64,000 nt of DNA from assembly GCA_016218155.1 (NCBI GenBank), contig JACREQ010000002.1:1-64000 (forward strand). Direction: 5' to 3'. Positions 45,316-54,359 of this stretch are shown here, one piece after another; within the stretch, counting starts at the first letter, position 1, and every line of letters begins with the position of its first letter. This DNA is from Bacteroidia bacterium (GTDB lineage Bacteria; Bacteroidota; Bacteroidia; Bacteroidales; GWA2-32-17). The notes under the pieces were generated by a model. It was not told the origin of the DNA and made no database searches. It saw nothing but the letters and a program-made list of their open reading frames with translations. The translations under genes and the position numbers were made by a program.

Positions 45316-46296
45316 ATGTCTGATTATGTGAAAGAATCCATTGAGAAATATGGGTTAAGCCAAAATGATCGTCCAAAAAATATTTTTTCAAAAATTGGAA
45401 TTGTTGGATGCGGAATGGTTGGAAGAGCTGTTTCTCTTATTGTAAGCCAAAGCGGTATGGATGTAGTCTTCATCGAACTCAATGAAGAAAGGATTAAACA
45501 TTCATTTACTCAGTTGGAAGAATTACTGGATAACCAGATAAATCATTGGGGTATGACCACAGGTGAGAAGAAAGTAATACTTTCAAGGATAAAGGGTACC
45601 TCAAAATATGAAGATTTAGAAGGATGTGATCTCGTACTAGAATGCCTCAAGTCAAAATCTGTTGTGCAATTATATGAACTGCGCAGACAGGTTTTTAAGA
45701 GCATAGAAGCTGTTGTTAATGAGCGTTGTATTATTGCTACAAATTCAACTGCAGCAGTTATTACAGAATTATCGAGTACATTAAAAATAAAGAATCGTTG
45801 TTTAGGTCTGCATTTTCTAACAACAAACCCTAATGCACGTGTTGTAGAAATTGTACGTGGTTTGCATACGGCTCAGGATGTTTACGATGATGCTTTTAAG
45901 TTTATTAAAATGATTGGTAAAACACCGATTCACGTTGAAGAATCTCCTGGTCTAATCAGTATAAGAATTCTCGCTTCTTTTATTAACGAAGCTTGTGAAG
46001 TGTTAATGGAAGGAGTTAGCTCAAAGGAGAATATTGATCTTACAATGAAGAATTATTTTGGTCTTATTTCAGGTCCGTTTGAATTAGCCGATAAAGTAGG
46101 ATTAGACAAGCTTACAACATGGATGGAAATATTGTATGCTGAATTTGGTGAAATGAAATACAAGGCAAATCCAATACTAAAAAAACTGGTACGTGCTAAT
46201 CATCTTGGTAAGAAAACCGGACAAGGATTTTATCAGTATGATGAGAATGGGAACAGATCCAGCAAAAAAGCTCAACTTCACATTATAGATTTGTAA
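45316..46296 (+). CDS. 3-hydroxyacyl-CoA dehydrogenase (3-hydroxybutyryl-CoA type)
   Basis: 326 residues. NAD-dependent oxidation of 3-hydroxyacyl-CoA, or the reverse in butyrate formation. Rossmann motif GIVGCGMVGRAVSLIV, then Glu after the second strand (FIELNEE), NSTAAVITELSS, catalytic His in GLHFLTTNP, and the C-terminal dimerisation domain with FGLISGPFELADKVGLD and GKKTGQGFYQY. The N-terminus is about 25 residues longer than in Clostridium Hbd. 35 bp before ackA in the same direction; the pair could link acyl-CoA metabolism to ATP formation. Confidence 0.88.
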   Translation: MSDYVKESIEKYGLSQNDRPKNIFSKIGIVGCGMVGRAVSLIVSQSGMDVVFIELNEERIKHSFTQLEELLDNQINHWGMTTGEKKVILSRIKGTSKYEDLEGCDLVLECLKSKSVVQLYELRRQVFKSIEAVVNERCIIATNSTAAVITELSSTLKIKNRCLGLHFLTTNPNARVVEIVRGLHTAQDVYDDAFKFIKMIGKTPIHVEESPGLISIRILASFINEACEVLMEGVSSKENIDLTMKNYFGLISGPFELADKVGLDKLTTWMEILYAEFGEMKYKANPILKKLVRANHLGKKTGQGFYQYDENGNRSSKKAQLHIIDL

Positions 46297-46331
46297 CATT
46301 TGTTAGTGATTAATTAAAAATTAAAGAAATC

Positions 46332-47528
46332 ATGAAAGTATTGGTTTTAAATTGTGGAAGTTCATCAATAAAATATCAGCTCTTTGATTTGCCAAATGAA
46401 GAGCCCCAGGTAAAAGGTGTTGTTGAGAAAATAGGACTTAAAGGTTCGTTTCTTAAACAAGACAGAAATGATGGAGATAAAGTTATACTAGAAGGAGAAA
46501 TTCTTGATCATAAACAAGGAATTGAATATGTATTGGGAACAATTACAAGTAAAGAACATGGCTGCATTTCGAGCTTAAATGAAATAAAAGCTGTTGGACA
46601 CCGTGTGGTTCATGGTGGCGAAAAATTTAATTCAAGTGTTTTTATTACCGATGAGGTAATTGCTAAAATGGAAGAGTGTTCTAATCTTGCTCCATTGCAT
46701 AACCCACCAAACCTCAAGGGTATTTATGCTATTAATCAATTGTTGCCTGGTATTCCTCAGTGTGGTGTTTTTGATACTGCATTTCATCAGACTATGCCCG
46801 ATTTTGCATACATGTATGCAATACCATATTCGTTGTATAAAAAATATAGTATTCGTCGCTACGGTTTTCATGGAACCAGTCACAGATTTGTGTCTAAGAA
46901 AGCTTGCGAAATTTTAAAGCTTGACTATAACAATTTGCGCATAATAACTTGCCATTTAGGAAACGGTGCTTCTATTGCAGCTATTCAAAATGGTATTTCG
47001 GTAGATACAAGTATGGGATTTACTCCTGTTGAAGGATTAATTATGGGTACACGTTGTGGCGACATGGATCTTGGTATTCTTACTTATATTATGCAAGTTG
47101 AAGAAATAGGTATTTCGGCAGCGAATACATTGATAAATAAACATAGTGGAATGTTAGGTGTATCTGGTGTTTCTTCAGATATGCGCGAAATAACTGTTGC
47201 CATGGATAGCGGTAACGAACGTGCAAAAACAGCTATGCAAATGTATGCTTATCGTGTAAAAAAATATATTGGCAGTTATGCTGCAGCAATGGGTGGAGTA
47301 GATTTAATTGTATTTACTGGTGGTATAGGCGAGAACGATGCATATACCCGCCAGGAAACCTGTACCGGATTAGAATTTTTAGGAGTTGATTTCGATTTCG
47401 AAAAGAATAAAAAATGGCGTGGCACAGGAGTTCTTACTAAACCTAATTCAAAGGTAACTACTATGGTTGTTGAAACTAATGAGGAATTGGTAATTGCGCT
47501 TGATACTTATGAGATAATAAACAAATAG
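46332..47528 (+). CDS. ackA: Acetate kinase
   Basis: 398 residues, standard length. Interconverts acetyl phosphate plus ADP and acetate plus ATP. Marks: VLVLNCGSSSIKYQLFD at the N-terminus, GHRVVHGGEKF, FDTAFHQTMP, RYGFHGTSHRFV, CHLGNGASIAAI, and VFTGGIGENDAYTR. No phosphate acetyltransferase gene is adjacent, so its partner lies elsewhere. Ends at a bidirectional terminator shared with mdh. Confidence 0.96.
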   Translation: MKVLVLNCGSSSIKYQLFDLPNEEPQVKGVVEKIGLKGSFLKQDRNDGDKVILEGEILDHKQGIEYVLGTITSKEHGCISSLNEIKAVGHRVVHGGEKFNSSVFITDEVIAKMEECSNLAPLHNPPNLKGIYAINQLLPGIPQCGVFDTAFHQTMPDFAYMYAIPYSLYKKYSIRRYGFHGTSHRFVSKKACEILKLDYNNLRIITCHLGNGASIAAIQNGISVDTSMGFTPVEGLIMGTRCGDMDLGILTYIMQVEEIGISAANTLINKHSGMLGVSGVSSDMREITVAMDSGNERAKTAMQMYAYRVKKYIGSYAAAMGGVDLIVFTGGIGENDAYTRQETCTGLEFLGVDFDFEKNKKWRGTGVLTKPNSKVTTMVVETNEELVIALDTYEIINK

Positions 47529-47565
47529 CAAGTAAAATTGTTTATTGTTTTTAGTGGTGTTTAAT

Positions 47566-47602
47566 AAAAAAAGGGGAGCAAATTAATTTGCTCCCCTTTT
47601 TA
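47566..47602. terminator. Bidirectional terminator between ackA and mdh
   Basis: AAAAAAGGGGAGCAAATTAATTTGCTCCCCTTTTT (first 20 bases: A-run, GGGGAGCAAATTAA): a 13-bp or longer perfect stem with an A-run before and a T-run after, so it works in both directions for the convergent genes. Confidence 0.92.
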
Positions 47603-47622
47603 ATTTTTGTAATGTTATAAAA

Positions 47623-48561
47623 CTATGCTTCCAGTTTCATTCCATCATAAACATCCATTACTTCTTTTACTGCTTTGGCAGAACTCATAAGTGAAGCTTT
47701 CTCTTCTTCATTTAATTGTAATTCGATAATTCTTTCGATACCGTTTTTACCAAGAACAACAGGTACTCCTAAATAAATGTCTTTTAAACCGTATTGTCCG
47801 GTTAACCAAGCACAAACCGGGAATACTCTTTTTTGATCTTTAATAATTGCTTCAGCCATCTGAGCAGCAGCAGCAGCAGGTGCATACCATGCTGATGTGC
47901 CTAAAAGATTAACAATTTCGCCACCACCTTTTTTAGTTCTTTCGATAATTGCATCTAATTTGTCTTTTTCGATAAGCTCAGTAACTGGAATACCGGCAAC
48001 TGTTGTATAACGTGGAAGTGGTACCATTGTATCACCATGTCCACCCATTAAAATAGCCTGAATTTCTTTATGTGAAATTCCAAGAGCTTCTGTTAAAAAC
48101 ATTCTGTAACGAGCAGTATCAAGAATACCTGCCATACCAAATACTTTTGAAGAATCTTTCTTTGCAGTTAAATATGCGCAATATGTCATTACATCTAATG
48201 GGTTAGACACAACAATAATAATTGCATTTGGAGAATGTTTAACTACATTGTCTGTAACAGATTTTACGATTGATGCATTTGTAGCTATCAAATCATCGCG
48301 ACTCATACCAGGTTTACGTGGTAAACCTGAAGTAATAATAACGATTTCTGAGTTAGCTGTTTTTGTATAGTCATTTGTTACACCGATAACTTTTGAGTCA
48401 AAACCATCAACTGGTGCGGTCTGCCACATGTCAAGTGCTTTACCGTTTGCATAGTTTTCTTTAATGTCGAGAAGAATTACTTCTGTAGCAATTTCTCTTT
48501 GAGCAATTTCCAGAGCACAACTTGCTCCAACGTTTCCTGCTCCTATAACTGATATTTTCAT
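47623..48561 (-). CDS. mdh: Malate dehydrogenase
   Basis: 312 residues of the LDH-like bacterial type. Oxidises malate to oxaloacetate with NAD+. Marks: VIGAGNVGASCALEIA, Asp acceptor in VILLDIKEN, TSGLPRKPGMSRDDL with the substrate arginines, VVSNPLDVMTY, GILDTARYR, and catalytic His in LMGGHGDTMVPL. Follows the citrate synthase gene by 32 bp, so the two TCA steps are co-transcribed. Confidence 0.96.
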   Translation of the reverse strand: MKISVIGAGNVGASCALEIAQREIATEVILLDIKENYANGKALDMWQTAPVDGFDSKVIGVTNDYTKTANSEIVIITSGLPRKPGMSRDDLIATNASIVKSVTDNVVKHSPNAIIIVVSNPLDVMTYCAYLTAKKDSSKVFGMAGILDTARYRMFLTEALGISHKEIQAILMGGHGDTMVPLPRYTTVAGIPVTELIEKDKLDAIIERTKKGGGEIVNLLGTSAWYAPAAAAAQMAEAIIKDQKRVFPVCAWLTGQYGLKDIYLGVPVVLGKNGIERIIELQLNEEEKASLMSSAKAVKEVMDVYDGMKLEA

Positions 48562-48593
48562 ATTGTATTTATTGTTATTATTTAATTAATTTA

Positions 48594-49883
48594 TTATGCA
48601 TTTACTGTTGCTGAAACTATTTTTTTGTATCCAGCTGTTGGCAATGATTTAGGACGTGTAATAGGATAACCCATAGCTCTTGACACGATTGCCTGAGCAC
48701 AAATACCTAATGCTCTTGAAACGCTGAATAATACAGTATAATAACTGAATTCTTTCAATCCAAAGTGATATAACAAAGCACCTGAACCTGCATCAACATT
48801 TGGCCAAGGATCTTTAATTTTCTGTACTTGTGATAATACTTTAGGCACAGTGTTAAACACTCTTTCTACTGTCTGGAAAACAGGATCATTAGCCATATGA
48901 GCTTTTCCAAAAGCTAAGAAAGCATCAAAACGTGGGTCGGTAATTCTTAATACAGCATGACCGTATCCTGGAACAACTTTACCTGATTCTAATGTGTCCT
49001 GAGCAAATTTGTACAATTGTTCTTCAGTTGGAGCACCGTTAAATTTCTCCATAGTTTCAAGTATCCAACCTAAACATTCTTGATTTGCTAAACCATGTAA
49101 TGGACCAGCTAATCCGTTTAATCCGCCGGATAATGAATAATATAAATCTGATAATGCAGAGCTGATTGTTGCAGATGAATAGGCACTTACGTTTCCACCT
49201 TCATGGTCGCTATGTAAATTCAAATACAATCTCATTAATTTTGCAAATTCATCATTTTCGTTTGGTAAACCAAGCATGTGAACATAATTACCCGACCAGT
49301 CAGCATTTTTATCTTGTTCAATTCTTGGTCCTTTGTTAAATCTTTTTCTGTATACATAAGCTGCAATAGCAGGAAGTTTAGCAATAATATTCATTGCATC
49401 TTCGTATGTTGCATCCCAGTATTCATCTTTTTTCATTCCTTCGTCATATCTTTTTGCAAAAACAGATTCTTTTTGCATAATAAGAACTGCAGTGTTAAAC
49501 ATAACCATAGGATGTGAATCTGCAGGCATGGCATCGATAACACTCCACACGTATGCAGGAACTTCTGATTTTGCTTTTAATTCATTTTGCAAATCTTTTA
49601 ATTCTTCTGCATTTGGTATTTGTCCTGTAAGTAATAAGAATAAAATTTCTTCAGGTAATTTATCTGTAATAGTTTTTAATTCATATCCTCTGATGATTAA
49701 TCCTTTGTCTGGTGGAACTTCTGAAGTGTCACAAACCAATCCTTTTACTCCGCGTAAGCCACCGTATGCCTGAGCAAGAGTTACTTTGTCAACTATTTTA
49801 TCGCCGTTTTCTTTAAGCATCTGGGCGATTTCTGCTTTCTGTTGAGGAAAAATCGTACGTAGTTTTTCTTTTAAAAGTGACAT
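48594..49883 (-). CDS. gltA: Citrate synthase, mitochondrial-like type
   Basis: 429 residues. Condenses oxaloacetate and acetyl-CoA. Catalytic parts: His in PLHGLANQE, His in GYGHAVLRITDPRF, and Asp in NVDAGSGALLYHFGL. The N-terminal GLRGVKGLVCDTSEVPPDKG and IIRGYEL block and the DAGSGALLYHFG block resemble eukaryotic mitochondrial citrate synthase more than the E. coli hexameric enzyme or the Bacillus type. Upstream lies a 404-bp gap with a good promoter and two TTGATCAA palindromes. First gene of gltA-mdh. Confidence 0.93.
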   Translation of the reverse strand: MSLLKEKLRTIFPQQKAEIAQMLKENGDKIVDKVTLAQAYGGLRGVKGLVCDTSEVPPDKGLIIRGYELKTITDKLPEEILFLLLTGQIPNAEELKDLQNELKAKSEVPAYVWSVIDAMPADSHPMVMFNTAVLIMQKESVFAKRYDEGMKKDEYWDATYEDAMNIIAKLPAIAAYVYRKRFNKGPRIEQDKNADWSGNYVHMLGLPNENDEFAKLMRLYLNLHSDHEGGNVSAYSSATISSALSDLYYSLSGGLNGLAGPLHGLANQECLGWILETMEKFNGAPTEEQLYKFAQDTLESGKVVPGYGHAVLRITDPRFDAFLAFGKAHMANDPVFQTVERVFNTVPKVLSQVQKIKDPWPNVDAGSGALLYHFGLKEFSYYTVLFSVSRALGICAQAIVSRAMGYPITRPKSLPTAGYKKIVSATVNA

Positions 49884-49950
49884 AAATTTAATTTTAAAAT
49901 GTTATAGAAAAGTGATTATTATAAAAGATTTTTATTGTCATTTGTCAAAT

Positions 49951-50016
49951 TTGATCAAATATGTTATAAAACCGACTTTGATCAATCAAATTTATAATCA
50001 TTTTATTCCAAACGCA
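49951..50016 (-). promoter_or_regulatory. gltA: gltA promoter with two TTGATCAA palindromes
   Basis: Minus-strand promoter: TTG (50014-50016), 19-bp spacer, TAAATTTG (49987-49994). Two perfect 8-bp palindromes TTGATCAA lie at 49951-49958 and 49978-49985, 27 bp apart, just downstream of the -7 element, where a bound regulator would block transcription. The leader to the start codon at 49883 is about 100 nt. The second palindrome is extended to TTGAT-CA-ATCAA, reminiscent of Crp/Fnr half-sites but with a shorter spacer. Confidence 0.5.
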
Positions 50017-50128
50017 AATATTTTAACGATTATTTTGAATATCTAAAATTCGTAATATGTGATAAAAAATACAATTAATAGTCAAGTATTTAATAAAAAC
50101 ACCATTGATGCATATTGTGTATGTGTAA

Positions 50129-50173
50129 TAAAAAGAGCGTGTTGCGAAAAGATGAGTTAAGTCACTCTTTTTA
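50129..50173 (-). terminator. Possible terminator hairpin in the gltA upstream gap
   Basis: TAAAAAGAG(C)GTG pairs with CACTCTTTTTA across a loop of about 22 nt with one bulged base. On the minus strand the 3' arm is T-rich (CTCTTTTTA), so it could end the transcript coming from 50288. The remaining part of 49884-50287 shows no gene. Confidence 0.4.
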
Positions 50174-50287
50174 TGTGCAATGATAAATGCTTTAATAAAA
50201 TATGTTTAATAACATGTGTGCAAAATTGACAATTGTATATTTTTTCAACGCTAAAATAATTGTAAAAGAGATGTTGTAAAATATTAT

Positions 50288-50755
50288 TTATATAAATTTT
50301 GATAACTCAATAACATTGTCAGAGATTCGTTTTGGAAATGCTTTTTTTTGCTCAAACAGTTTTATTAAAATAAGGTATGCTTTGTTAACATCTTCAAAAA
50401 AGATTACTGGGTTAAAAATAATACTAGTACCTTCATTTATTAAATGCTCTTTTTCTGTTGAAAGAATAATTTTATTGCTAATTGTTAATGAATGTATTAA
50501 TTGATTACGGAGCATTTCATAAAATGAATCATCTCTGTTTATTGCAGCATACTTCCCTCCGAAAAGTTTTTCTATAGCAATTTTAAATCTAGCTTTTGAT
50601 TGCTTGGGCGATTTTAAAGGTTTTTTATCAAAGAAGCCTCCCATTATTTCAATACCAATAGTTAGAATAATAATTGAAGCTATATAAGATTTTTCATCTA
50701 ATAATTTTTTAGATTGCTTAATTATAAAGACGTTTATAAATTCCTGTGGTTCCAT
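50288..50755 (-). CDS. Hypothetical protein (155 aa)
   Basis: 155 residues, no signal peptide. Predicted mostly helical, with a hydrophobic helix at about 25-40 (YIASIIILTIGIEIMGGFF), a basic middle (KKPLKSPKQSKARFKIAIEKLFGGKY) and a segment YEMLRNQLIHSLTISNKIIL; the RNxxxH pattern resembles that of small helical HEPN-like proteins, but the match is too weak for a call. Lies 10 bp after the O-methyltransferase gene, at the end of the M16-methyltransferase transcript. Confidence 0.6.
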   Translation of the reverse strand: MEPQEFINVFIIKQSKKLLDEKSYIASIIILTIGIEIMGGFFDKKPLKSPKQSKARFKIAIEKLFGGKYAAINRDDSFYEMLRNQLIHSLTISNKIILSTEKEHLINEGTSIIFNPVIFFEDVNKAYLILIKLFEQKKAFPKRISDNVIELSKFI

Positions 50756-50765
50756 AACAAATAAA

Positions 50766-51404
50766 CTAAAGTTTTTGCATTACCATCATGCCATCACGAA
50801 TAGGGAAAATAACATTCGAAACTCTTTTATCATTATGAACCATTTTATTAAAATGCACAATTCCTAATGTGTATTCATCCATGTTTTTAATGTCTTCGAT
50901 TACTTTGTCATTCCATAAAACATTGTCGGCAATAATGTAACCTCCTTTTGTAACTTTATCAAAAACTGCATTGTAATATTCAGTGTATTGACGTTTGTCT
51001 CCGTCTATAAAAACTAAATCAAATGTTTCATTAAGGGTTGGAATAATTTCCAAAGCATTTCCAAAATGTAAAATAATTTGTTTATTAAACCCTGCTTTAT
51101 GAATGTATGATTTTATGAAATCTTCTAATTCGTCATTAATTTCAATAGTATGAATTTTTCCTTCAGGAGATAATCCTTCAGCAAAACAAATTGCAGAATA
51201 ACCTGTGTAAGTTCCGATTTCAAGAATCAATTTAGGTTTAATCATACTACAAAGCATTTTTAAAACCCTGCCCTGTAAATGCCCTGATAACATTCGAGGA
51301 TGATAAATCTGAATATTTGTTTCTCGGTTTAATTCATAAAGTGCCTCTGTTTCATTTTCTGTGTGTTCCAGAATATATTTTTCAATATCTTGATTCAGGT
51401 TCAT
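50766..51404 (-). CDS. Class I SAM-dependent O-methyltransferase
   Basis: 212 residues, family of catechol/caffeoyl-CoA-like O-methyltransferases. Marks: the SAM-binding ILEIGTYTGYSAICFAEGL, acidic IHTIEINDELEDF, FDLVFIDGDKRQYTEYYNAV with the metal-binding Asp residues, and IIADNVLWNDKV. Most bacterial members have unknown substrates. Start overlaps the stop of the M16 gene by 4 bp. Confidence 0.88.
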   Translation of the reverse strand: MNLNQDIEKYILEHTENETEALYELNRETNIQIYHPRMLSGHLQGRVLKMLCSMIKPKLILEIGTYTGYSAICFAEGLSPEGKIHTIEINDELEDFIKSYIHKAGFNKQIILHFGNALEIIPTLNETFDLVFIDGDKRQYTEYYNAVFDKVTKGGYIIADNVLWNDKVIEDIKNMDEYTLGIVHFNKMVHNDKRVSNVIFPIRDGMMVMQKL

Positions 51405-52621
51405 TTGTAAATAAGTGTTGAAAAGTTATCATCTACAAAAACTTCATTAGCAACTTCAATAATATCTTTTGAAGTAATTTGCTCTATTCTTTCGGTTACA
51501 ACTTCAAGGCTGTCTACTTTATTATATAACAAATAACTTTTGCCAAGGCTTAATAATAAATTTTCAGAATTTTCCAGTGAAATTGCCAATTGACCTGTCA
51601 TTTGTTGTTTTGCCCTTTGAAGTTGGTTAATTCCCAGTAAATCATTTTTAATTTTTGAGATTTCTTTGTGTATTAAATTCTGTGCTTTGTTAAGTTTATC
51701 TTTGTCGCAACCAAAGTATATATTAAATATACCTGTATCATAATACGGTGTATATGATGATTCAACATAATAAACTAAACCGTTTTTTTCACGAAGGGAT
51801 AGATTCAATCTGCTGTTAAGTCCTGTTCCTCCTAATAAATTAGTTAACAAAAGAAATGGAACTCTCTTTTTATCTCTAAAATTAAATGCGGTTGTTCCAA
51901 TTATGCAATGTGCCTGATGAGTTTTCTTTTTAATAATCTTTTCAACGGGAATTATGTTCTTAAATGGTTTTCTTTTCCAGTTTCTATAATTAGCAGGAAT
52001 TTCACCAAAATATTTTTCGAAATACTTAACTATTTTCTCAAATGTTATATTACCTACCGAGCAAAAAACCATTTGATCAGTATTGTATGTCCTGTTTGCA
52101 AAATCTTTAAGATTTAAACCCTTAAATTTTTTTAAAGATTTTTTTGTTCCCAGAATATTTCTTCCAAGAGAATGCCCATTAAAAACAAGTTCTTCAAAAT
52201 CGTCGAAAATTAGTTCAGCCGGACTGTCATTATACGAATTAATTTCATCCAAAATAACTTCTCTTTCACGAATAATTTCTTTCTCGGGAAATGAAGAATT
52301 AAAAACCATGTCGCTCATTAACTCCATTGTGCGATCATAATACTTACTTAAGAACGAAGCATAAATGCAGGTTTCTTCTTTAGTTGTATAAGCATCAATA
52401 TCGCCCCCAACATCTTCCATTCTGCTAATAATATGATATGCTTTACGCTTACCTGTTCCTTTAAAAACAATATGCTCAAGAAAATGTGCAATGCCGTGTT
52501 CGCTTTCGAGTTCGTCTCTTGTGCCTGTATTAATAATAATTGCACAATGTGCAACCTGTCTTTCAGTTTGCTGGTGAATTAAACGAAGTCCGTTTTTTAA
52601 AGTGTGAGTCTGGTAATTCAT
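51401..52621 (-). CDS. M16-family zinc peptidase, single domain (MPP-like)
   Basis: 406 residues, no signal peptide. Zinc motif HFLEH in GIAHFLEHIVFKGT with the distal Glu in EREVILDEINSYNDSP. Length and the MNYQTHTLKNGLRLIHQ start fit the mitochondrial-processing-peptidase-like YmxG group, which acts in the cytoplasm. The substrate is unknown. Unrelated to the large exported M16 at 38.8 kb except by family. Confidence 0.9.
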   Translation of the reverse strand: MNYQTHTLKNGLRLIHQQTERQVAHCAIIINTGTRDELESEHGIAHFLEHIVFKGTGKRKAYHIISRMEDVGGDIDAYTTKEETCIYASFLSKYYDRTMELMSDMVFNSSFPEKEIIREREVILDEINSYNDSPAELIFDDFEELVFNGHSLGRNILGTKKSLKKFKGLNLKDFANRTYNTDQMVFCSVGNITFEKIVKYFEKYFGEIPANYRNWKRKPFKNIIPVEKIIKKKTHQAHCIIGTTAFNFRDKKRVPFLLLTNLLGGTGLNSRLNLSLREKNGLVYYVESSYTPYYDTGIFNIYFGCDKDKLNKAQNLIHKEISKIKNDLLGINQLQRAKQQMTGQLAISLENSENLLLSLGKSYLLYNKVDSLEVVTERIEQITSKDIIEVANEVFVDDNFSTLIYK

Positions 52622-52733
52622 TATTTACTTTAAGAACACAAAAGTATAAATATCAAATTACAAATATCAACCTTAGCTATGGAAATTGCAATTTATTTGA
52701 TGAAGGGTTAAATTTTAAAACCGAATTAGTTAT

Positions 52734-52768
52734 AAAACCTAACAGGTTATAAAGATCTGTTAGGTTTT
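52734..52768 (-). terminator. Terminator of the rhodanese operon
   Basis: Perfect 12-bp stem AAAACCTAACAG / CTGTTAGGTTTT around an 11-nt loop, 7 bp after the last stop codon of the minus-strand operon. The 3' arm ends in TTTT then ATAA. Confidence 0.75.
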
Positions 52769-52774
52769 AATTGA

Positions 52775-53491
52775 TTATTTTAGTTGTTTTACAACGTCTT
52801 CCTTACTTATATATCCTTTATTAGTCCAGATAAGATTTTTATTTTTATAAAGGTATAATACAGGAAGTGCATCAATTTTAAGTTCTTTTGTAAGAGATTG
52901 GTTATCGTCAGCATTTATTCTGATTACAACAACTTTATCTTTCATTTCTTTTGATATTTCATCTAAATAGGGTTTCATTTTTTTACATGGTGCACACCAA
53001 TCTGCATAAAAATCAATTAGTACAAGCTTTTCTGATTTTAAAAGATCATCATATTGTTTTTTTGTCATTCCTGATGAATTAGCGACAGTATTTTCAGTGG
53101 TTTCAGGCAGATTTGCTGCCCTCCATGTCATTATACCACCCGAAAGATCATAAACTTCTTTGAATCCGGAGTTTCTCATATTATTTGCAGCAAATGAACT
53201 TCTTGATCCACTTAAACAGTAAACAAAAACAGGTTTTGATTTATCAAGTTTTGCAATTTGTTGTTGAAAGTCATTTCCATACATATTAATATTTACCGAG
53301 TTTTTTAAGTGTCCTTTTACAAACTCTTCAGGTGTTCTTACATCAATTATTGGTGCTTTAGGTAATTGCTTTATTTTATTTGAAAACTCGATTGCCGAAA
53401 GAGCTGGTTTCATTGGCTGTGTCTGACCATTAGAACAACCAAGAAATATTAATGCAATTAAAATATAGCTAAAAATATAAAAACGTTTCAT
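52775..53491 (-). CDS. Lipoprotein with rhodanese and thioredoxin domains
   Basis: 238 residues. Signal peptide with lipobox IFLGC (Cys19). Rhodanese domain at about 35-125 with DVRTPEEFVKGHL and active loop CLSGSRS; thioredoxin domain at about 140-238 with WCAPC and the cis-proline in DALPVLYLY. Rhodaneses carry sulfur as a cysteine persulfide; thioredoxin can reduce it or release sulfide. Fusion in one lipoprotein places both steps on the periplasmic side of the membrane. Last gene of the operon; the thioredoxin gene is 6 bp upstream. Confidence 0.9.
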   Translation of the reverse strand: MKRFYIFSYILIALIFLGCSNGQTQPMKPALSAIEFSNKIKQLPKAPIIDVRTPEEFVKGHLKNSVNINMYGNDFQQQIAKLDKSKPVFVYCLSGSRSSFAANNMRNSGFKEVYDLSGGIMTWRAANLPETTENTVANSSGMTKKQYDDLLKSEKLVLIDFYADWCAPCKKMKPYLDEISKEMKDKVVVIRINADDNQSLTKELKIDALPVLYLYKNKNLIWTNKGYISKEDVVKQLK

Positions 53492-53497
53492 GTTAAA

Positions 53498-53791
53498 TTA
53501 GTATTTATTAATTATTTCTTCCAGTTTATTCGCAGTAACTACTCCTGCTTGCCGCCATTTTATTTCTCCGTTTTTAAAAAGTATTAAAGTAGGAACTCCT
53601 TTTATACTGTATTCGTTTGCTGCTTTCGGACTTTTATCAACATCTACTTTAATTATAGTTGCATTTTGACCAATCTTAGTTTTTAATTCTTCTAAAATTG
53701 GTTTCATCATTTTACATGGGCCACACCATTCTGCCGAAAAATCAACCAAAGTTGGCTTGTCTTGATTTATTATTTCTGAAAATGAACTCAT
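53498..53791 (-). CDS. Thioredoxin
   Basis: 97 residues, cytoplasmic (no signal). Active site WCGPC in [16 protein letters not shown], cis-proline in [12 protein letters not shown]. Slightly shorter than E. coli TrxA (108), lacking part of the N-terminus. Lies inside the rhodanese operon, so it probably reduces persulfide or disulfide forms of its neighbours rather than serving as the general thioredoxin; inference. 5 bp after the preceding membrane-protein gene. Confidence 0.93.
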   Translation of the reverse strand: MSSFSEIINQDKPTLVDFSAEWCGPCKMMKPILEELKTKIGQNATIIKVDVDKSPKAANEYSIKGVPTLILFKNGEIKWRQAGVVTANKLEEIINKY

Positions 53792-53796
53792 ATTCT

Positions 53797-54042
53797 TTAT
53801 TTTATTTCTTCGTATTCTATTTCTTTTGAATTATCTGTATCCTTTTTAGCATTTGGTATAGTAGAGCATCCATTAACTCCGCAACATCCTGTGTTGGTTA
53901 AGGCTTGAAATAAAAGAAAAACTGATATTATTCCCGAAATTGAGTCGTGAGTTTTTATTGCATTAATAGCAAAAAAAATACCTGTACCCAACCTGAGTAT
54001 TCGCATAAAATGCCAATTGCTTAAAAGAAGTTTTTTAATCAT
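53797..54042 (-). CDS. Small membrane protein with CC-x4-C motif
   Basis: 81 residues. Basic N-terminus ([21 protein letters not shown]) and two membrane segments, the second ending in [14 protein letters not shown], then a polar acidic tail. Cys at GCC and GC could bind metal or carry sulfur. Similar small proteins with a GCCG...GC end occur with rhodaneses in Bacteroidetes, related in layout to DUF2892/YgaP-type membrane anchors. Start overlaps the stop of the preceding rhodanese gene by 4 bp. Function unknown, probably membrane partner of the sulfur carriers. Confidence 0.7.
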   Translation of the reverse strand: MIKKLLLSNWHFMRILRLGTGIFFAINAIKTHDSISGIISVFLLFQALTNTGCCGVNGCSTIPNAKKDTDNSKEIEYEEIK

Positions 54043-54356
54043 TTGATTTTATTTTGAAGGCTATACCAGCTGCCGCCATTGTGAACCTGAGAGAATCCAT
54101 TTGATTTTAATACACTTTTAGCCATTGCGCTTCTTGACCCACTTGCACAACATGTTATAATTGCCTTGTTTTTATCTTTTAACTTTTTAATGTTATTACT
54201 TAAAGTATTAACGGGAATATTAACTGATCCTCTTATGTGTCCGCTTTCAAATTCACCTTTTGTTCTGACATCTAAAATTATTGCACCCTGTTTTACTAAT
54301 TCAGCATAGTCAACTTTTGGACCAATACCTAATAAATTTTTAATTGCTTGTATCAT
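54039..54356 (-). CDS. Single-domain rhodanese
   Basis: 105 residues. DVRTKGEFESGHIRGSVNIP and the active-site loop CASGSRS in ITCCASGSRSAMA; the catalytic Cys is the second of a CC pair. Closely similar to the following rhodanese of this operon (CCASGARS), so probably a duplicate that diverged. The 20-residue N-terminal extension (IQAIKNLLGIGPKVDYAEL) may target or dock it. Cytoplasmic. Confidence 0.93.
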   Translation of the reverse strand: MIQAIKNLLGIGPKVDYAELVKQGAIILDVRTKGEFESGHIRGSVNIPVNTLSNNIKKLKDKNKAIITCCASGSRSAMAKSVLKSNGFSQVHNGGSWYSLQNKIK

Positions 54357-54359
54357 TTG

